From positions 1 through 61,962 of the forward strand of contig JAIXOR010000037.1 of NCBI GenBank assembly GCA_027486655.1: DNA of 61,962 nucleotides, in the 5' to 3' direction. Within the stretch, counting starts at the first letter, position 1, and every line of letters starts with the position of its first letter. This DNA comes from Verrucomicrobiaceae bacterium. Lineage in GTDB: Bacteria; Verrucomicrobiota; Verrucomicrobiia; Verrucomicrobiales; Akkermansiaceae. Below, piece by piece: positions 32,081 to 39,994 of the stretch. The notes under the pieces were generated by a model. That model was not told where the DNA came from. It did no database searches and saw only the letters and a list, made by a program, of their open reading frames with translations. A program made the translations under genes and the position numbers.

Positions 32081-33718
32081 ATGAACGCATCCATCGAAAC
32101 CCTGGTCATCATCGGAGGAGTCGCCGGCGGAGCATCCGCAGCCGCTCGCGCCCGCCGCCATTCGGAGAAAACACGCATCGTCGTGATCGAGCGTGGGCCC
32201 GACGTTTCTTTTGCCAACTGCGGGCTTCCCTATCACATCGGAGGCGAGATCGAGGATCGCGCCGAGCTTGCCATCCAAACTCCACAAAGCCTGCGCGCGC
32301 TTCTGAATCTGGAAGTGCTCACCGGAACCGAAGCGGTGTCGATCGACCGGGCGGCGAAATGCGTGGCACTTCACTCTCCAGCCGACGGATCCCGGTCCAC
32401 GCTCGCTTACGACAAACTGATCCTTGCCCCCGGCGCGGCCCCGCTTCGCCCGCCGCTGCCAGGTATCGATCTGCCGGGCGTGCTGACCCTGCGCAACCTC
32501 CAAGACATGGACCGCATCAAGTCGGCCGCAGCCGCTGTGGACCGCGTGCTGATCGTCGGAGCCGGCTTCATCGGTCTGGAGATGGCCGAGCAGCTTCACC
32601 GGCTTGGGAAGTCCGTCTCACTCGTCGAGCTCCAGCGGCAGGTCCTCCCGCAATTGGACCCGGAAATGGCCAGGCCCTTGGAAAACGCGCTGCGGGAGAA
32701 AGGCGTGGAGCTGCTTCTCGGCGATGCGATCGAGGGCTTCGAGGAACGGACCCACGGAATCGCCGCCCGTTTGAAATCCGGAGCCGTGATGGAAACCGGT
32801 CTGGTCATTCTTTCGATCGGCGTGCGTCCCGAGAGCGGGCTTGCAAGGGACGCGGGGCTTGAGCTCGGCCCCCGCGGCCACATCCGCGTGGATGCCTGGC
32901 AACGGACCTCAGACCCGGACATCTACGCCGTCGGTGATGCATGTGAGACGGAGGATCCTATACTCGGCAAGCGCGCCGCGATCCCGCTCGGCGGCCCCGC
33001 CAACCGGCAAGGTCGGAGCGCGGCAGACCACATTTCCCTCGGCGAAAAGGCACTTCGCTACCCAGGCAGCATCGGCACCGCGATCGTCCGCGTCTTCGAA
33101 CACGCCGCAGGCATCACCGGTTGGTCCGAGGCACGGCTGAAAGCCGAAGGCGTTCCCTATCAGACCGTCACCGTCAACGGACCCTCACACGCGAGCTACT
33201 TTCCCGGCGCGGAAACCATCACCTTGAAGCTTCTGTGGTCACCGGAAGACGGACGTGTGTTAGGCGCCCAGGCCTGTGGCATCGATGGAGTGGACAAGCG
33301 GCTCGACATCCTCGCCACCGTGCTGAGGGCCCGCATGGGCATCGATGATCTCGCCCACCTCGAGCTCGCCTACGCCCCGCCCTTCGGCAATGCAAAGGAC
33401 GTCGTCAACGTCGCCGGCTTCGCTGCGGGAAACCTGCGGGACGGACTGCTCTCGCCCGTTCCAGACCTCGCCGCCGCCGCGGGTGAACAAATCATCGACG
33501 TCCGCCCGGCCGCCGTTTCCGCGAAAAATCCCGTGCCCGGTGCCCGCAACATCCCGCTCGCCGAACTGCGCGGCCGCCTCGGCGAAATCGATGCCGCTCG
33601 CCCGGTCTTCACCATCTGCCAAATGGGGAAAACCAGCTACTTCGCCGCACGCATCCTGTCCAATCACGGCTTCGATGCACGCAGCATCCTAGGCGGAGCC
33701 CACCACCAGATGCGCTGA
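32081..33718 (+). CDS. CoA-disulfide reductase-type flavoprotein with C-terminal rhodanese domain
   Basis: The 545-residue protein joins an FAD/NAD disulfide reductase to a rhodanese domain. The FAD motif is IIGGVAGGASAAARAR (10-25), the single redox Cys is C47 in SFANCGLPYH, the NAD motif is VLIVGAGFIGLEMAEQL near 150, and IYAVGDACE binds FAD. The dimerisation domain follows (AYAPPFGNAKDVVNVAGF). The rhodanese part ends with C513 in FTICQMGKTSYF. Such CoADR-Rhd (Npsr-like) enzymes reduce CoA persulfides, polysulfides or CoA disulfide. Both active Cys are present. Expression is probably controlled by the adjacent ArsR protein. Confidence 0.9.
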   Translation: MNASIETLVIIGGVAGGASAAARARRHSEKTRIVVIERGPDVSFANCGLPYHIGGEIEDRAELAIQTPQSLRALLNLEVLTGTEAVSIDRAAKCVALHSPADGSRSTLAYDKLILAPGAAPLRPPLPGIDLPGVLTLRNLQDMDRIKSAAAAVDRVLIVGAGFIGLEMAEQLHRLGKSVSLVELQRQVLPQLDPEMARPLENALREKGVELLLGDAIEGFEERTHGIAARLKSGAVMETGLVILSIGVRPESGLARDAGLELGPRGHIRVDAWQRTSDPDIYAVGDACETEDPILGKRAAIPLGGPANRQGRSAADHISLGEKALRYPGSIGTAIVRVFEHAAGITGWSEARLKAEGVPYQTVTVNGPSHASYFPGAETITLKLLWSPEDGRVLGAQACGIDGVDKRLDILATVLRARMGIDDLAHLELAYAPPFGNAKDVVNVAGFAAGNLRDGLLSPVPDLAAAAGEQIIDVRPAAVSAKNPVPGARNIPLAELRGRLGEIDAARPVFTICQMGKTSYFAARILSNHGFDARSILGGAHHQMR

Positions 33719-33854
33719 TCGCGCCGCAATCAGAGAATGGGCACACGGCACCGGTGAACCCAACGGCACAGCGAAAACCTTGGCGTAAACGTAACTTCAT
33801 CGTCAGCCTTGCCAAGATTTCGGCAGACGAGATCAAATGACAGGGCCACCCCCC

Positions 33855-34211
33855 TCACCTGAACTTCACTCCAGCCTTGCTGGTCAGGGCTTCCAGCACC
33901 TTCTGGTGCGCGGCGTCCACTTCCTCGGCTTTGAGGGTGCGGTCGGCGGCGCGGTATTGGAAGCGATAGGCGACGGACTTGCGGTCGGCCGGGAGTTTCA
34001 CGCCTGAGGGGTCGTTGAAGACGTCGAAGCACTCGTAGGAGACGAGCAGGGGCTCGGCGAGTTTGAGGAGGACGTTTTCGATCTCCGCGTTGGGCAGGGT
34101 GGCGGCGACTTCCATCGCGGCATCGGACTGAATTCCTAGCTTGTCTTTGTGATCAAAATGGTCATTTTCTTTCCTGATGATCTTTACGGAGTCAGTCGCA
34201 TTCAGCCGCAA
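33855..34211 (-). pseudogene. Duplicated 3' end of pheT
   Basis: The last 90 codons repeat the C-terminal ferredoxin-fold anticodon-binding domain of PheT (AAMEVAATLPNAEIENVLLK, then LAEPLLVSYECFDVFNDPSG, ending TSKAGVKFR). Bases 33857-34125 align without gaps to 37128-37396 with about 23 mismatches (91%). Upstream of 34126 the frame runs into unrelated DNA, so the first 29 residues of the open frame are not PheT. This is the left boundary of the accessory block at the 3' end of pheT. Confidence 0.9.
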
Positions 34212-34481
34212 GGTATACGAGGTGCTGACCGAGGAAGAACTGATTGCCTTGGAATATCGGCCTGTGCTTGCCCCGGACTATGGGGACCTCATTCCCGGTG
34301 CTGGCGGACTCCGCAAGGTCCGGGTCGCCAGCGGTGGGAAAGGCCGGCGCGGCGGCTCCAGGGTGATCTACTAGTGGTATGTGGAGCCCGAGAAAATCCA
34401 GTTCTGCCGCATCTACGAAAAGTCCAGCCAAGGCGACCTTCCCAAATCCGAAATCCGCCAAATCCTGAAAAGAACTCGAAC
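34177..34481 (+). pseudogene. RelE/HigB-like toxin, broken by an amber codon and a frameshift
   Basis: The frame MIFTESVAFSRKVYEVLTEE, then GAGGLRKVRVASGGKGRRGG, SRVIY matches RelE-family toxins, but TAG at 34372-34374 interrupts it. The same frame then gives WYVEPEKIQFCRIYEKSSQ and EIRQILK, the normal RelE ending, where a Tyr would be expected at the TAG. It then lacks a stop and runs into the antitoxin frame. Removing one A from CTGAAAAGAACT restores LKELEP and a TGA overlapping the antitoxin ATG. Two lesions make the toxin inactive unless they are sequence errors. Confidence 0.75.
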
Positions 34482-34482
34482 C

Positions 34483-34851
34483 ATGAAAAAATCCGAAACT
34501 GAAACCGTGCTGGGTGAAGCGCGTGCGATTGAACGGGGTGAGATCGCTCCGGGTCGGGTGCGCAAAGTGACTGTCATGCCCGGCGGCACCCTCAAACGTG
34601 TCGAATTGGATCCGGAAACCTACCGCCGCAAGCAGGCCCGCGCATGGAAAGCCAAAACCGAAGCCGCCAAAGTCCGCCACGAACTCAACCTGACCCAGGA
34701 CGCCTTCGCTGAATTGCTGGGCGTTTCGCTCGCCACGATCAGGAAATGGGAATGCGGCACCGGCGAACCAAGCGGGGCCGCGAAGACTTTGCTCGCAGTG
34801 GCGAGGTTGCATCCCGAGGTCATCCGTGAGGCTGTGGCGGTCGGCAAATAG
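34483..34851 (+). CDS. Xre-family antitoxin of the RelE-like pair
   Basis: The 122-residue protein has an N-terminal toxin-binding part (MKKSETETVLGEARAIERGE) and an Xre HTH at about 65-115: VRHELNLTQDAFAELLGVSL, ATIRKWECGTGEPSGAA. This is the HigA/COG2944 layout, where the antitoxin follows the toxin and binds the promoter. It appears intact while the toxin is broken, so it may be a leftover or an anti-addiction gene. The ATG at 34483 is the start expected from the original ATGA overlap. Confidence 0.8.
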   Translation: MKKSETETVLGEARAIERGEIAPGRVRKVTVMPGGTLKRVELDPETYRRKQARAWKAKTEAAKVRHELNLTQDAFAELLGVSLATIRKWECGTGEPSGAAKTLLAVARLHPEVIREAVAVGK

Positions 34852-34878
34852 GGATTTGGACAGTTCACAAACGCCTGC

Positions 34879-35847
34879 TTGCGGCCCGTAAGCTGCCTTG
34901 ATATTCATTCTTCGTCAGACCAACGAAATCACTCTTTGAATGACCCCCACTCCGCACAACTCAGCATCGACCTCCGCACCGGACGGCGCACCGCCATCAA
35001 CGCCGACATTTCCTGTGCGGAGCAGCGATCAGCTTGCATTGCCCTTAACCGAATCCGAACGCGGGGCATCTTGGAAGCAACTCAGCTCGCTTCATCCGGC
35101 GAACCGCTTTCGCTTGATGATAGGTTTGCAGCCATTGCCCGACTCTCCAGAGATCGAGACGTCCCGCTGATTCCTCTCGATTGCCTCGGAATCGATCACG
35201 ACGAGGACGGACTCCGGAGTTCCACACTTCTCACCGCCCTTCCTTCGGGAGCCGAGGCCATTCCCTATTTCGACAAGGAATGGGGGGTGGTTTACAAGCT
35301 GTTTGATTTGAGAGTGGATGGTTCTTTGGGCAAAAGACTCGAGTTGGTCAGACTCTCGGAAGGAGAATACGATCTGCTTCCTCGCGATGCGACATTGAAG
35401 AACACTCTGGAAAAGCTCGCCGTGTTGAATGAAGCGGGCGCACACCCAACCGAAATCGTCGGTCTATCTCACTCGGGTGACTATTTAATCGCGAAACAAC
35501 CATGGGCCTATCCGCGTGAGGACTTCGAGACTGACCGAAAAATTGCCGTCTCGGAAATCCGGGGAATCATACCCGAGTTCACCGGCTCCGGTTTCCGACA
35601 TACCGTCGTGGTCATGTGGCTGGAAAACCGAGCATGGTTGGTCGGAGATCTTCACGAGCGAAACATCATGCGCGATCCGGATGGCACACCGACCATCATT
35701 GATGCGTTGATTGGTCCCGTGCCGCCTGTGGCTTTGAAGGAACTGAGGTGGTTGCGGGAAGCCGTGGAAGACGCCCAAGCCCTCCGGGAAAATCGACCCG
35801 CTCAACAACGCCCGCGATTCGAGGATGTGGATGATGACAGTTTATAG
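34879..35847 (+). CDS. Kinase-like accessory protein (GDLHxxN catalytic loop)
   Basis: The 322-residue frame has a kinase-like C-terminal half. VVYKLFDL near residue 135 could be the ATP-binding Lys strand. MWLENRAWLVGDLHERNIMR holds D257, H259 and N262 of an HxDLHxxN catalytic loop, and TIIDAL provides D275. The layout resembles aminoglycoside-phosphotransferase or HipA-like folds; no glycine-rich loop is obvious. The N-terminal 60 residues are uncertain: only TTG codons are available in frame (34879, 34936), and an ATG frame at 34940 (Pro/Ser-rich) competes. The gene lies inside the block between the two pheT ends. Function unknown. Confidence 0.5.
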   Translation: MRPVSCLDIHSSSDQRNHSLNDPHSAQLSIDLRTGRRTAINADISCAEQRSACIALNRIRTRGILEATQLASSGEPLSLDDRFAAIARLSRDRDVPLIPLDCLGIDHDEDGLRSSTLLTALPSGAEAIPYFDKEWGVVYKLFDLRVDGSLGKRLELVRLSEGEYDLLPRDATLKNTLEKLAVLNEAGAHPTEIVGLSHSGDYLIAKQPWAYPREDFETDRKIAVSEIRGIIPEFTGSGFRHTVVVMWLENRAWLVGDLHERNIMRDPDGTPTIIDALIGPVPPVALKELRWLREAVEDAQALRENRPAQQRPRFEDVDDDSL

Positions 35848-35998
35848 CATCGATCAGAAGTTCACGGCAGCACTTCAAATTTACTAGTCGCTGCCAGAAT
35901 CATTCTGAGATTCATTGATCTGGCAGGGAAAGAGCCCCAACGAGTGAATGGCCACAAATTGCTGAAGAGCAGCAAAACCAGATCAATTGAATAGCTGA

Positions 35999-37111
35999 TT
36001 AGCGTGTTTTTCTTCGCTCTCTGGTTTTCAATAAAGCATTCTCAAGCGGAATAAAGCGCAGGGCATCTTCAATTATCTCTTCGATACCTCGCTTCTTCCG
36101 CGGCTGAGCGGGAGATAGGAATGCTTCAAGCGCTGAGGAAAAAATTAAAGGTGCTACTTGGATGGACAGTCCATCCCGAGTTGATGCACCTAGAAATGCG
36201 GTCTTTACGTTCACTGGGTTGCCATGAAGAAATTCGTTTCGGGCGTTGTAAAGGCGTCTATACAGATGTTGTGCGTAAGTCATTGGCTCTGTCAACTTTG
36301 GCTTTCCATTCGATCGCCACTTGACCTGCCGTCTCTTCACACGGAGCTTCTTTTGACGCCACCTTGCCTTGCCGATTAGTGTCAAAACTTCGTTGAGATT
36401 CGTCTGTTTTCCGGGACCAGGGTGCGTCAAACATTCATGCGCCGATACCCAGAGTGACAGCTGCACTCCAATATCAAAAATGAGATGATCACATCCTTTT
36501 GGAAGACGGGCGGCTCGGTAAGCAATTGCCAGTGACCTAAAAAGCGCGGTCTGTTTCCAGCTTGGCGTAGGTGTCGAGTACTTTGCTTTCCACTCTTCTA
36601 CGAGTTGATCCCTAAGTTGGTTACCAACTTCAACTCTTATAAATCCACTTTTTGAGAGATCAGGATATGGCTGCCCTTTGAATTTAGCGGCATCGTCAAA
36701 TGAATTTAACCCGAATCCGTCGCAAATCAGACCAGATCCATCACGACTTGGAAAGAGCGGATACAGATCAAAGTAGTCGGTGTAAAGGGGAAACCAGATA
36801 TTGGCGCTTCCAACGGAGTGCTGCCACCCATGGAGTATCGCCGCTACTGCAAAAGCATTGCGCAAATCAGCCATTGCTTCGGCCGACTTCAACTGGGTTG
36901 GGCAACTATCCGAAACAATGTAAGCAGCCGGGCGAAATGCATCCCCTAAAGGGTGCCCAAAATTATGGAGCAAAGCTCTAGCTGCGGCAGATTTTTCCCC
37001 AATCTCTTCCAATCGCTTGTCTGATGGGTGGGCAAATGCCAAGTGATCGAAGTCCCAAGACCGATCAATTGGAAGATTGGGAAGCACTCCAATTAGTTGC
37101 CAACTTGACAT
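35999..37111 (-). CDS. HEPN-motif protein of the pheT-linked accessory block
   Basis: The 370-residue protein is AT-rich compared with its core neighbours. Near the C-terminus YRRLYNARNEFLHGNPV contains R291 and H296, the RNx3H form of the HEPN ribonuclease signature, in a helical context followed by LIFSSALEAFL as in HEPN/ApeA-like domains. Residues 1-250 include LSLWVSAHECLTHPGPGKQ but no known motif. HEPN proteins in accessory islands are usually RNases of abortive infection or toxin-antitoxin systems. It ends the accessory block, with its start only 14 bp from the pheT stop. The HEPN call rests on the short motif. Confidence 0.6.
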   Translation of the reverse strand: MSSWQLIGVLPNLPIDRSWDFDHLAFAHPSDKRLEEIGEKSAAARALLHNFGHPLGDAFRPAAYIVSDSCPTQLKSAEAMADLRNAFAVAAILHGWQHSVGSANIWFPLYTDYFDLYPLFPSRDGSGLICDGFGLNSFDDAAKFKGQPYPDLSKSGFIRVEVGNQLRDQLVEEWKAKYSTPTPSWKQTALFRSLAIAYRAARLPKGCDHLIFDIGVQLSLWVSAHECLTHPGPGKQTNLNEVLTLIGKARWRQKKLRVKRRQVKWRSNGKPKLTEPMTYAQHLYRRLYNARNEFLHGNPVNVKTAFLGASTRDGLSIQVAPLIFSSALEAFLSPAQPRKKRGIEEIIEDALRFIPLENALLKTRERRKTR

Positions 37112-37125
37112 AACAAAGCAGATGT

Positions 37126-39504
37126 CTACCTGAACTTCACTCCAGCCTTGCTGGCCAGGGCATCAAGCACCTTGGCGTGGGCGGCGTCCACTTCCTCGGC
37201 TTTGAGCGTGCGGTCAGTGGCGCGGTATTGGAAGCGGTAGGCGACGGACTTGCGGTCGGCGGGGAGTTTCTGGCCGGTGGGGTCGTTGAAGACGTCGAAG
37301 CACTCGAAGGAGACGAGCAGGGGCTCGGCGAGTTTGAGGAGGACGTTTTCGATCTCGGCGTTGGGCAGGGTGGTTGCCACTTCCATGGCGGCGTCGCGGG
37401 AGGAGCCGGGGAATTGGGGGAGGTCCTCGACGTGTTCGATGCCGGTGAGGAGTTTGCGGAGTTTGGCTAGATCGAGCTCGGCGACGTAAACCGGAGAGGT
37501 GAAATCGAGTTCGCGTTCGCGGGCGGGTTTGAGCCGGGCGAAGATGCCGATGTTCTGGTCGTCCGCCTTGATGTCGCAGCCGAGGGCGAAGCCATCGCGG
37601 TCGCGCGGGCTGAAGCGGATGGTTTTGTTAGGAACGAGCGCGTTGATCAGGCCCTTGAGGTCGTAGAGGTCGGCCTGGCGGTCGGCTTGATTCCAGCCGG
37701 TGGGGGCGGTGCCGCCGGAGATGAGGATGGCGAGGGTTTCGCTTTCCTGATCCTTCGCCTTGCCGCCGCCGGAGTTGCGGAAAACGCGGCCCATTTCGAA
37801 GAAACGCAGGGATTTCTGTTGTTGGCGGACGTTTCTGGCAGCGGAGGCCACGAGTCCCGGCACGATGCTCGGGCGCATGACGGCGTGGTCCTCGCTAAGC
37901 GGGAGTTTCACGCGGATGACGTCGCCGTCCTGCATCGGGCGGAGGGTGAGGGAATCGGAAACCTGGGCATCCGAGATGAGTTTGATCGTCTGGCATTCAA
38001 ACACGCCAAGCGCGGCGAGTCGGCGGCGCAGGATCATGTCCGCATCGTAGGCGGCATCGACCGGGCTGGCGGGGACGAAGCTGCTCTGGAGGCGGGATGG
38101 CACATTATCGAGGCCGTGGACGCGGGCGATCTCCTCGACGAGGTCGATGTGGCGCTGGAGGTCGGCGCGGAAGCTGGGGACGTTCCAGGTGCCGTCGGCG
38201 AGTTTTGACAGACCGAGGCGGGTGAGGATTTCCCCGGCGTCTGTGAGGGAGATCGACGAACCCATCAACTGGTTGAGCTTCGTTTCATCGAGCGCGACGG
38301 GTTGGGTGAGAACCGGTGCCTCGCCCGCCACCTGGGTGACGGGTTCCGCGGTGCCGCCGGCGGTTTCGAGGATGAGTTTCACGGCGAGCGCGGAGGCGGT
38401 GAGGACGCCTTGCGGATCGACGCCGCGTTCGAAGCGGTAAGAAGAATCTGAGGAAAGCGCGGTGCGGCGCGAGGTGCGGCGGATGCCTTGCGGGGTGAAG
38501 TACGCCGATTCCAGTAGAATGTCGGTGGTGGATTCCGTGACACCGGATTCCTGGCCGCCCATCACGCCGGCGAGGGCGAGCGCCGCGCCGGATTCGTCGG
38601 AGATGAGGAGGTCGTCGGGAGTGAGGATGTGTTTCGATTCGTCGAGGGCGAGGAAGGTTTCGCCGTCGTTGGCATTGCGGACGATGATGGAGCCGGTGAG
38701 TTTCGCGGCATCAAAGGCGTGGAGCGGCTGGCCGAGTTCGTGGAGGACGAAATTGGTGACGTCCACGATGTTGTTGATCGGGCGCAGGCCGATGGATTCG
38801 AGGCGCTGCTTGAGCCACGCGGGGGATTCCTGGATGGTGACACCGGAGATTCTAACAGCCGTGTAGAGCGGGCAGGCGGCGGGGGAATCGATGCGGACGG
38901 AAGATGCGGACGAGACGTCCGCACTCCTTGTTTCGAGCGACTTGAGCGGGGTTTTCAGCAAGGTCGCGAGTTCGCGGGCCATGCCGTAGTGACTGAGGAG
39001 GTCCGGGCGGTTCGGGGTGACTTCGAGTTCCAGCAGGGTGTCGGAATCGAAGAGTTGTTTCACCGGCACACCGATCGGCGAGTCTTCCGGAAGGATGAGC
39101 AAGCCGTCCTCACCGGGCGGCAGGCCGATCTCGACGGCGGCGGCGAGCATGCCCTTGGATTCCACGCCGCGCATCTTGGTCTCGCCGATGGTGAAGCCGC
39201 CGGGAAGCTCGGCTCCGGGAAGGCAGCAGGGAACTTTGTCGCCGACCTTGTAGTTCCGCGCACCACAGACGATCTGGCGCAGCTGGCCCTCACCGGCATC
39301 CACCTGTGTGACCTTCAGCTTGTCCGCGTTCGGGTGCTGGACGGCTTCCATGATCTGCGCGACGACAATTTTGTCTGACGCGATGCCTTTGGAAACGATG
39401 CCCTCCACCTCGACGCCCGCGAAGGTGAAGAGGTCGTCGATTTCCTTGATCGACTTGCCTGATAGATCGAGGTGGGAGGAGAGCCAGTTGAGTGAAACGT
39501 TCAT
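37126..39504 (-). CDS. pheT: Phenylalanine-tRNA ligase beta subunit
   Basis: The 792-residue protein has the complete PheT layout: the N-terminal tRNA-binding EMAP-like domain (GKVVV-type AQIMEAVQHPNADKLKVTQV), B3/B4 editing (LESIGLRPINNIVDVTNFVL), B5, the inactive synthetase core, and the ferredoxin-fold anticodon-binding domain at the end (AAMEVATTLPNAEIENVLLK). With PheS it charges tRNA-Phe. Residues near 190 (RSADVSSA) are encoded by a 19-bp palindrome also found in sufD. The last 269 bp are duplicated at 33.9 kb. The gene is separated from pheS by an inserted four-helix-bundle gene. Confidence 0.96.
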   Translation of the reverse strand: MNVSLNWLSSHLDLSGKSIKEIDDLFTFAGVEVEGIVSKGIASDKIVVAQIMEAVQHPNADKLKVTQVDAGEGQLRQIVCGARNYKVGDKVPCCLPGAELPGGFTIGETKMRGVESKGMLAAAVEIGLPPGEDGLLILPEDSPIGVPVKQLFDSDTLLELEVTPNRPDLLSHYGMARELATLLKTPLKSLETRSADVSSASSVRIDSPAACPLYTAVRISGVTIQESPAWLKQRLESIGLRPINNIVDVTNFVLHELGQPLHAFDAAKLTGSIIVRNANDGETFLALDESKHILTPDDLLISDESGAALALAGVMGGQESGVTESTTDILLESAYFTPQGIRRTSRRTALSSDSSYRFERGVDPQGVLTASALAVKLILETAGGTAEPVTQVAGEAPVLTQPVALDETKLNQLMGSSISLTDAGEILTRLGLSKLADGTWNVPSFRADLQRHIDLVEEIARVHGLDNVPSRLQSSFVPASPVDAAYDADMILRRRLAALGVFECQTIKLISDAQVSDSLTLRPMQDGDVIRVKLPLSEDHAVMRPSIVPGLVASAARNVRQQQKSLRFFEMGRVFRNSGGGKAKDQESETLAILISGGTAPTGWNQADRQADLYDLKGLINALVPNKTIRFSPRDRDGFALGCDIKADDQNIGIFARLKPARERELDFTSPVYVAELDLAKLRKLLTGIEHVEDLPQFPGSSRDAAMEVATTLPNAEIENVLLKLAEPLLVSFECFDVFNDPTGQKLPADRKSVAYRFQYRATDRTLKAEEVDAAHAKVLDALASKAGVKFR
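38905..38923 (-). repeat. Intragenic palindromic repeat, copy in pheT
   Basis: In coding direction the bases are TGCGGACGTCTCGTCCGCA, identical to the copy in sufD at 52186-52204. The match extends 6 bases upstream (AAGGAG against AAGGGG, one difference). It is read as R-S-A-D-V-S-S-A in the linker before IDSPAACPLYTAVRI. Confidence 0.8.
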
Positions 39505-39515
39505 GAGAAGAGGAT

Positions 39516-39992
39516 GGGAGATCGTGGATTGTGGATCGTGGATGGAAGAAGTGGCGTCATACGCGGTCTTCGTTGTGGTGCATTTCCACGCTTCGAGAGA
39601 ATTGATAGATGGATTTGGAAAGTTGGTTGAGCCGCTCGTGTAGGGAATTGAAGAGATCTTTGTCCTTCAAAGATTCGGTTTCGAAGAGGGTTTCGAGATG
39701 GTCGATGGTTTCCAATGTGGAAGCGTAGGAAAAATCGAGAAAGCGGAGGTATTCCACCTTGTGGCGACGGCGCCCATAGCCTTCAACGATATTCGATTTC
39801 ACGGATTTCATGCTTCGGCGGATCTGAGATCCCTCCTCATACATTTCAAACTTCGGTAACTGTGCAAGCGTCATCCTGTGAATCTCGATCACAAGCTCAC
39901 GGGCCTGTTCCCAGATCCGCAGTTTCTTGTAACCAAATGATGCCGTATCCATGATCTTCCATCTACGATCCACTATCCACGATCCTCGATCT
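39516..39992. mobile_element. Candidate mini-element: four-helix-bundle gene with inverted terminal repeats
   Basis: The left flank 39516-39550 (GATCGTGGATTGTGGATCGT, GGATGGAAGA) and the right flank 39953-39992 (GATCTTCCATCTACGATCCA, CTATCCACGATCC, TCGATCT) are imperfect inverted repeats of each other. They tightly frame the gene 39557..39952, and the unit sits between pheS and pheT. A gene-less hairpin of the same family is at 16087-16140. No transposase is encoded, so mobility, if real, would be in trans. Confidence 0.55.
39557..39952 (-). CDS. Four-helix-bundle protein (S23/IVP family)
   Basis: The 131-residue protein starting [20 protein letters not shown], with [58 protein letters not shown] and [15 protein letters not shown], belongs to the four-helix-bundle family first seen in 23S rRNA intervening sequences and related to the Avd protein of diversity-generating retroelements. 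These form pentameric barrels that bind nucleic acid; the stand-alone role is unknown. The gene interrupts pheS-pheT and has inverted repeats on both sides. The ATG at 39952 matches the family start, while the frame extends 7 codons into the repeat. Confidence 0.88.
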   Translation of the reverse strand: MDTASFGYKKLRIWEQARELVIEIHRMTLAQLPKFEMYEEGSQIRRSMKSVKSNIVEGYGRRRHKVEYLRFLDFSYASTLETIDHLETLFETESLKDKDLFNSLHERLNQLSKSIYQFSRSVEMHHNEDRV

Positions 39993-39994
39993 CT

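Noticed and set aside
38629..39378. 249-codon open frame antisense to pheT
   Set aside because: It is the usual antisense shadow; pheT is complete on the other strand.
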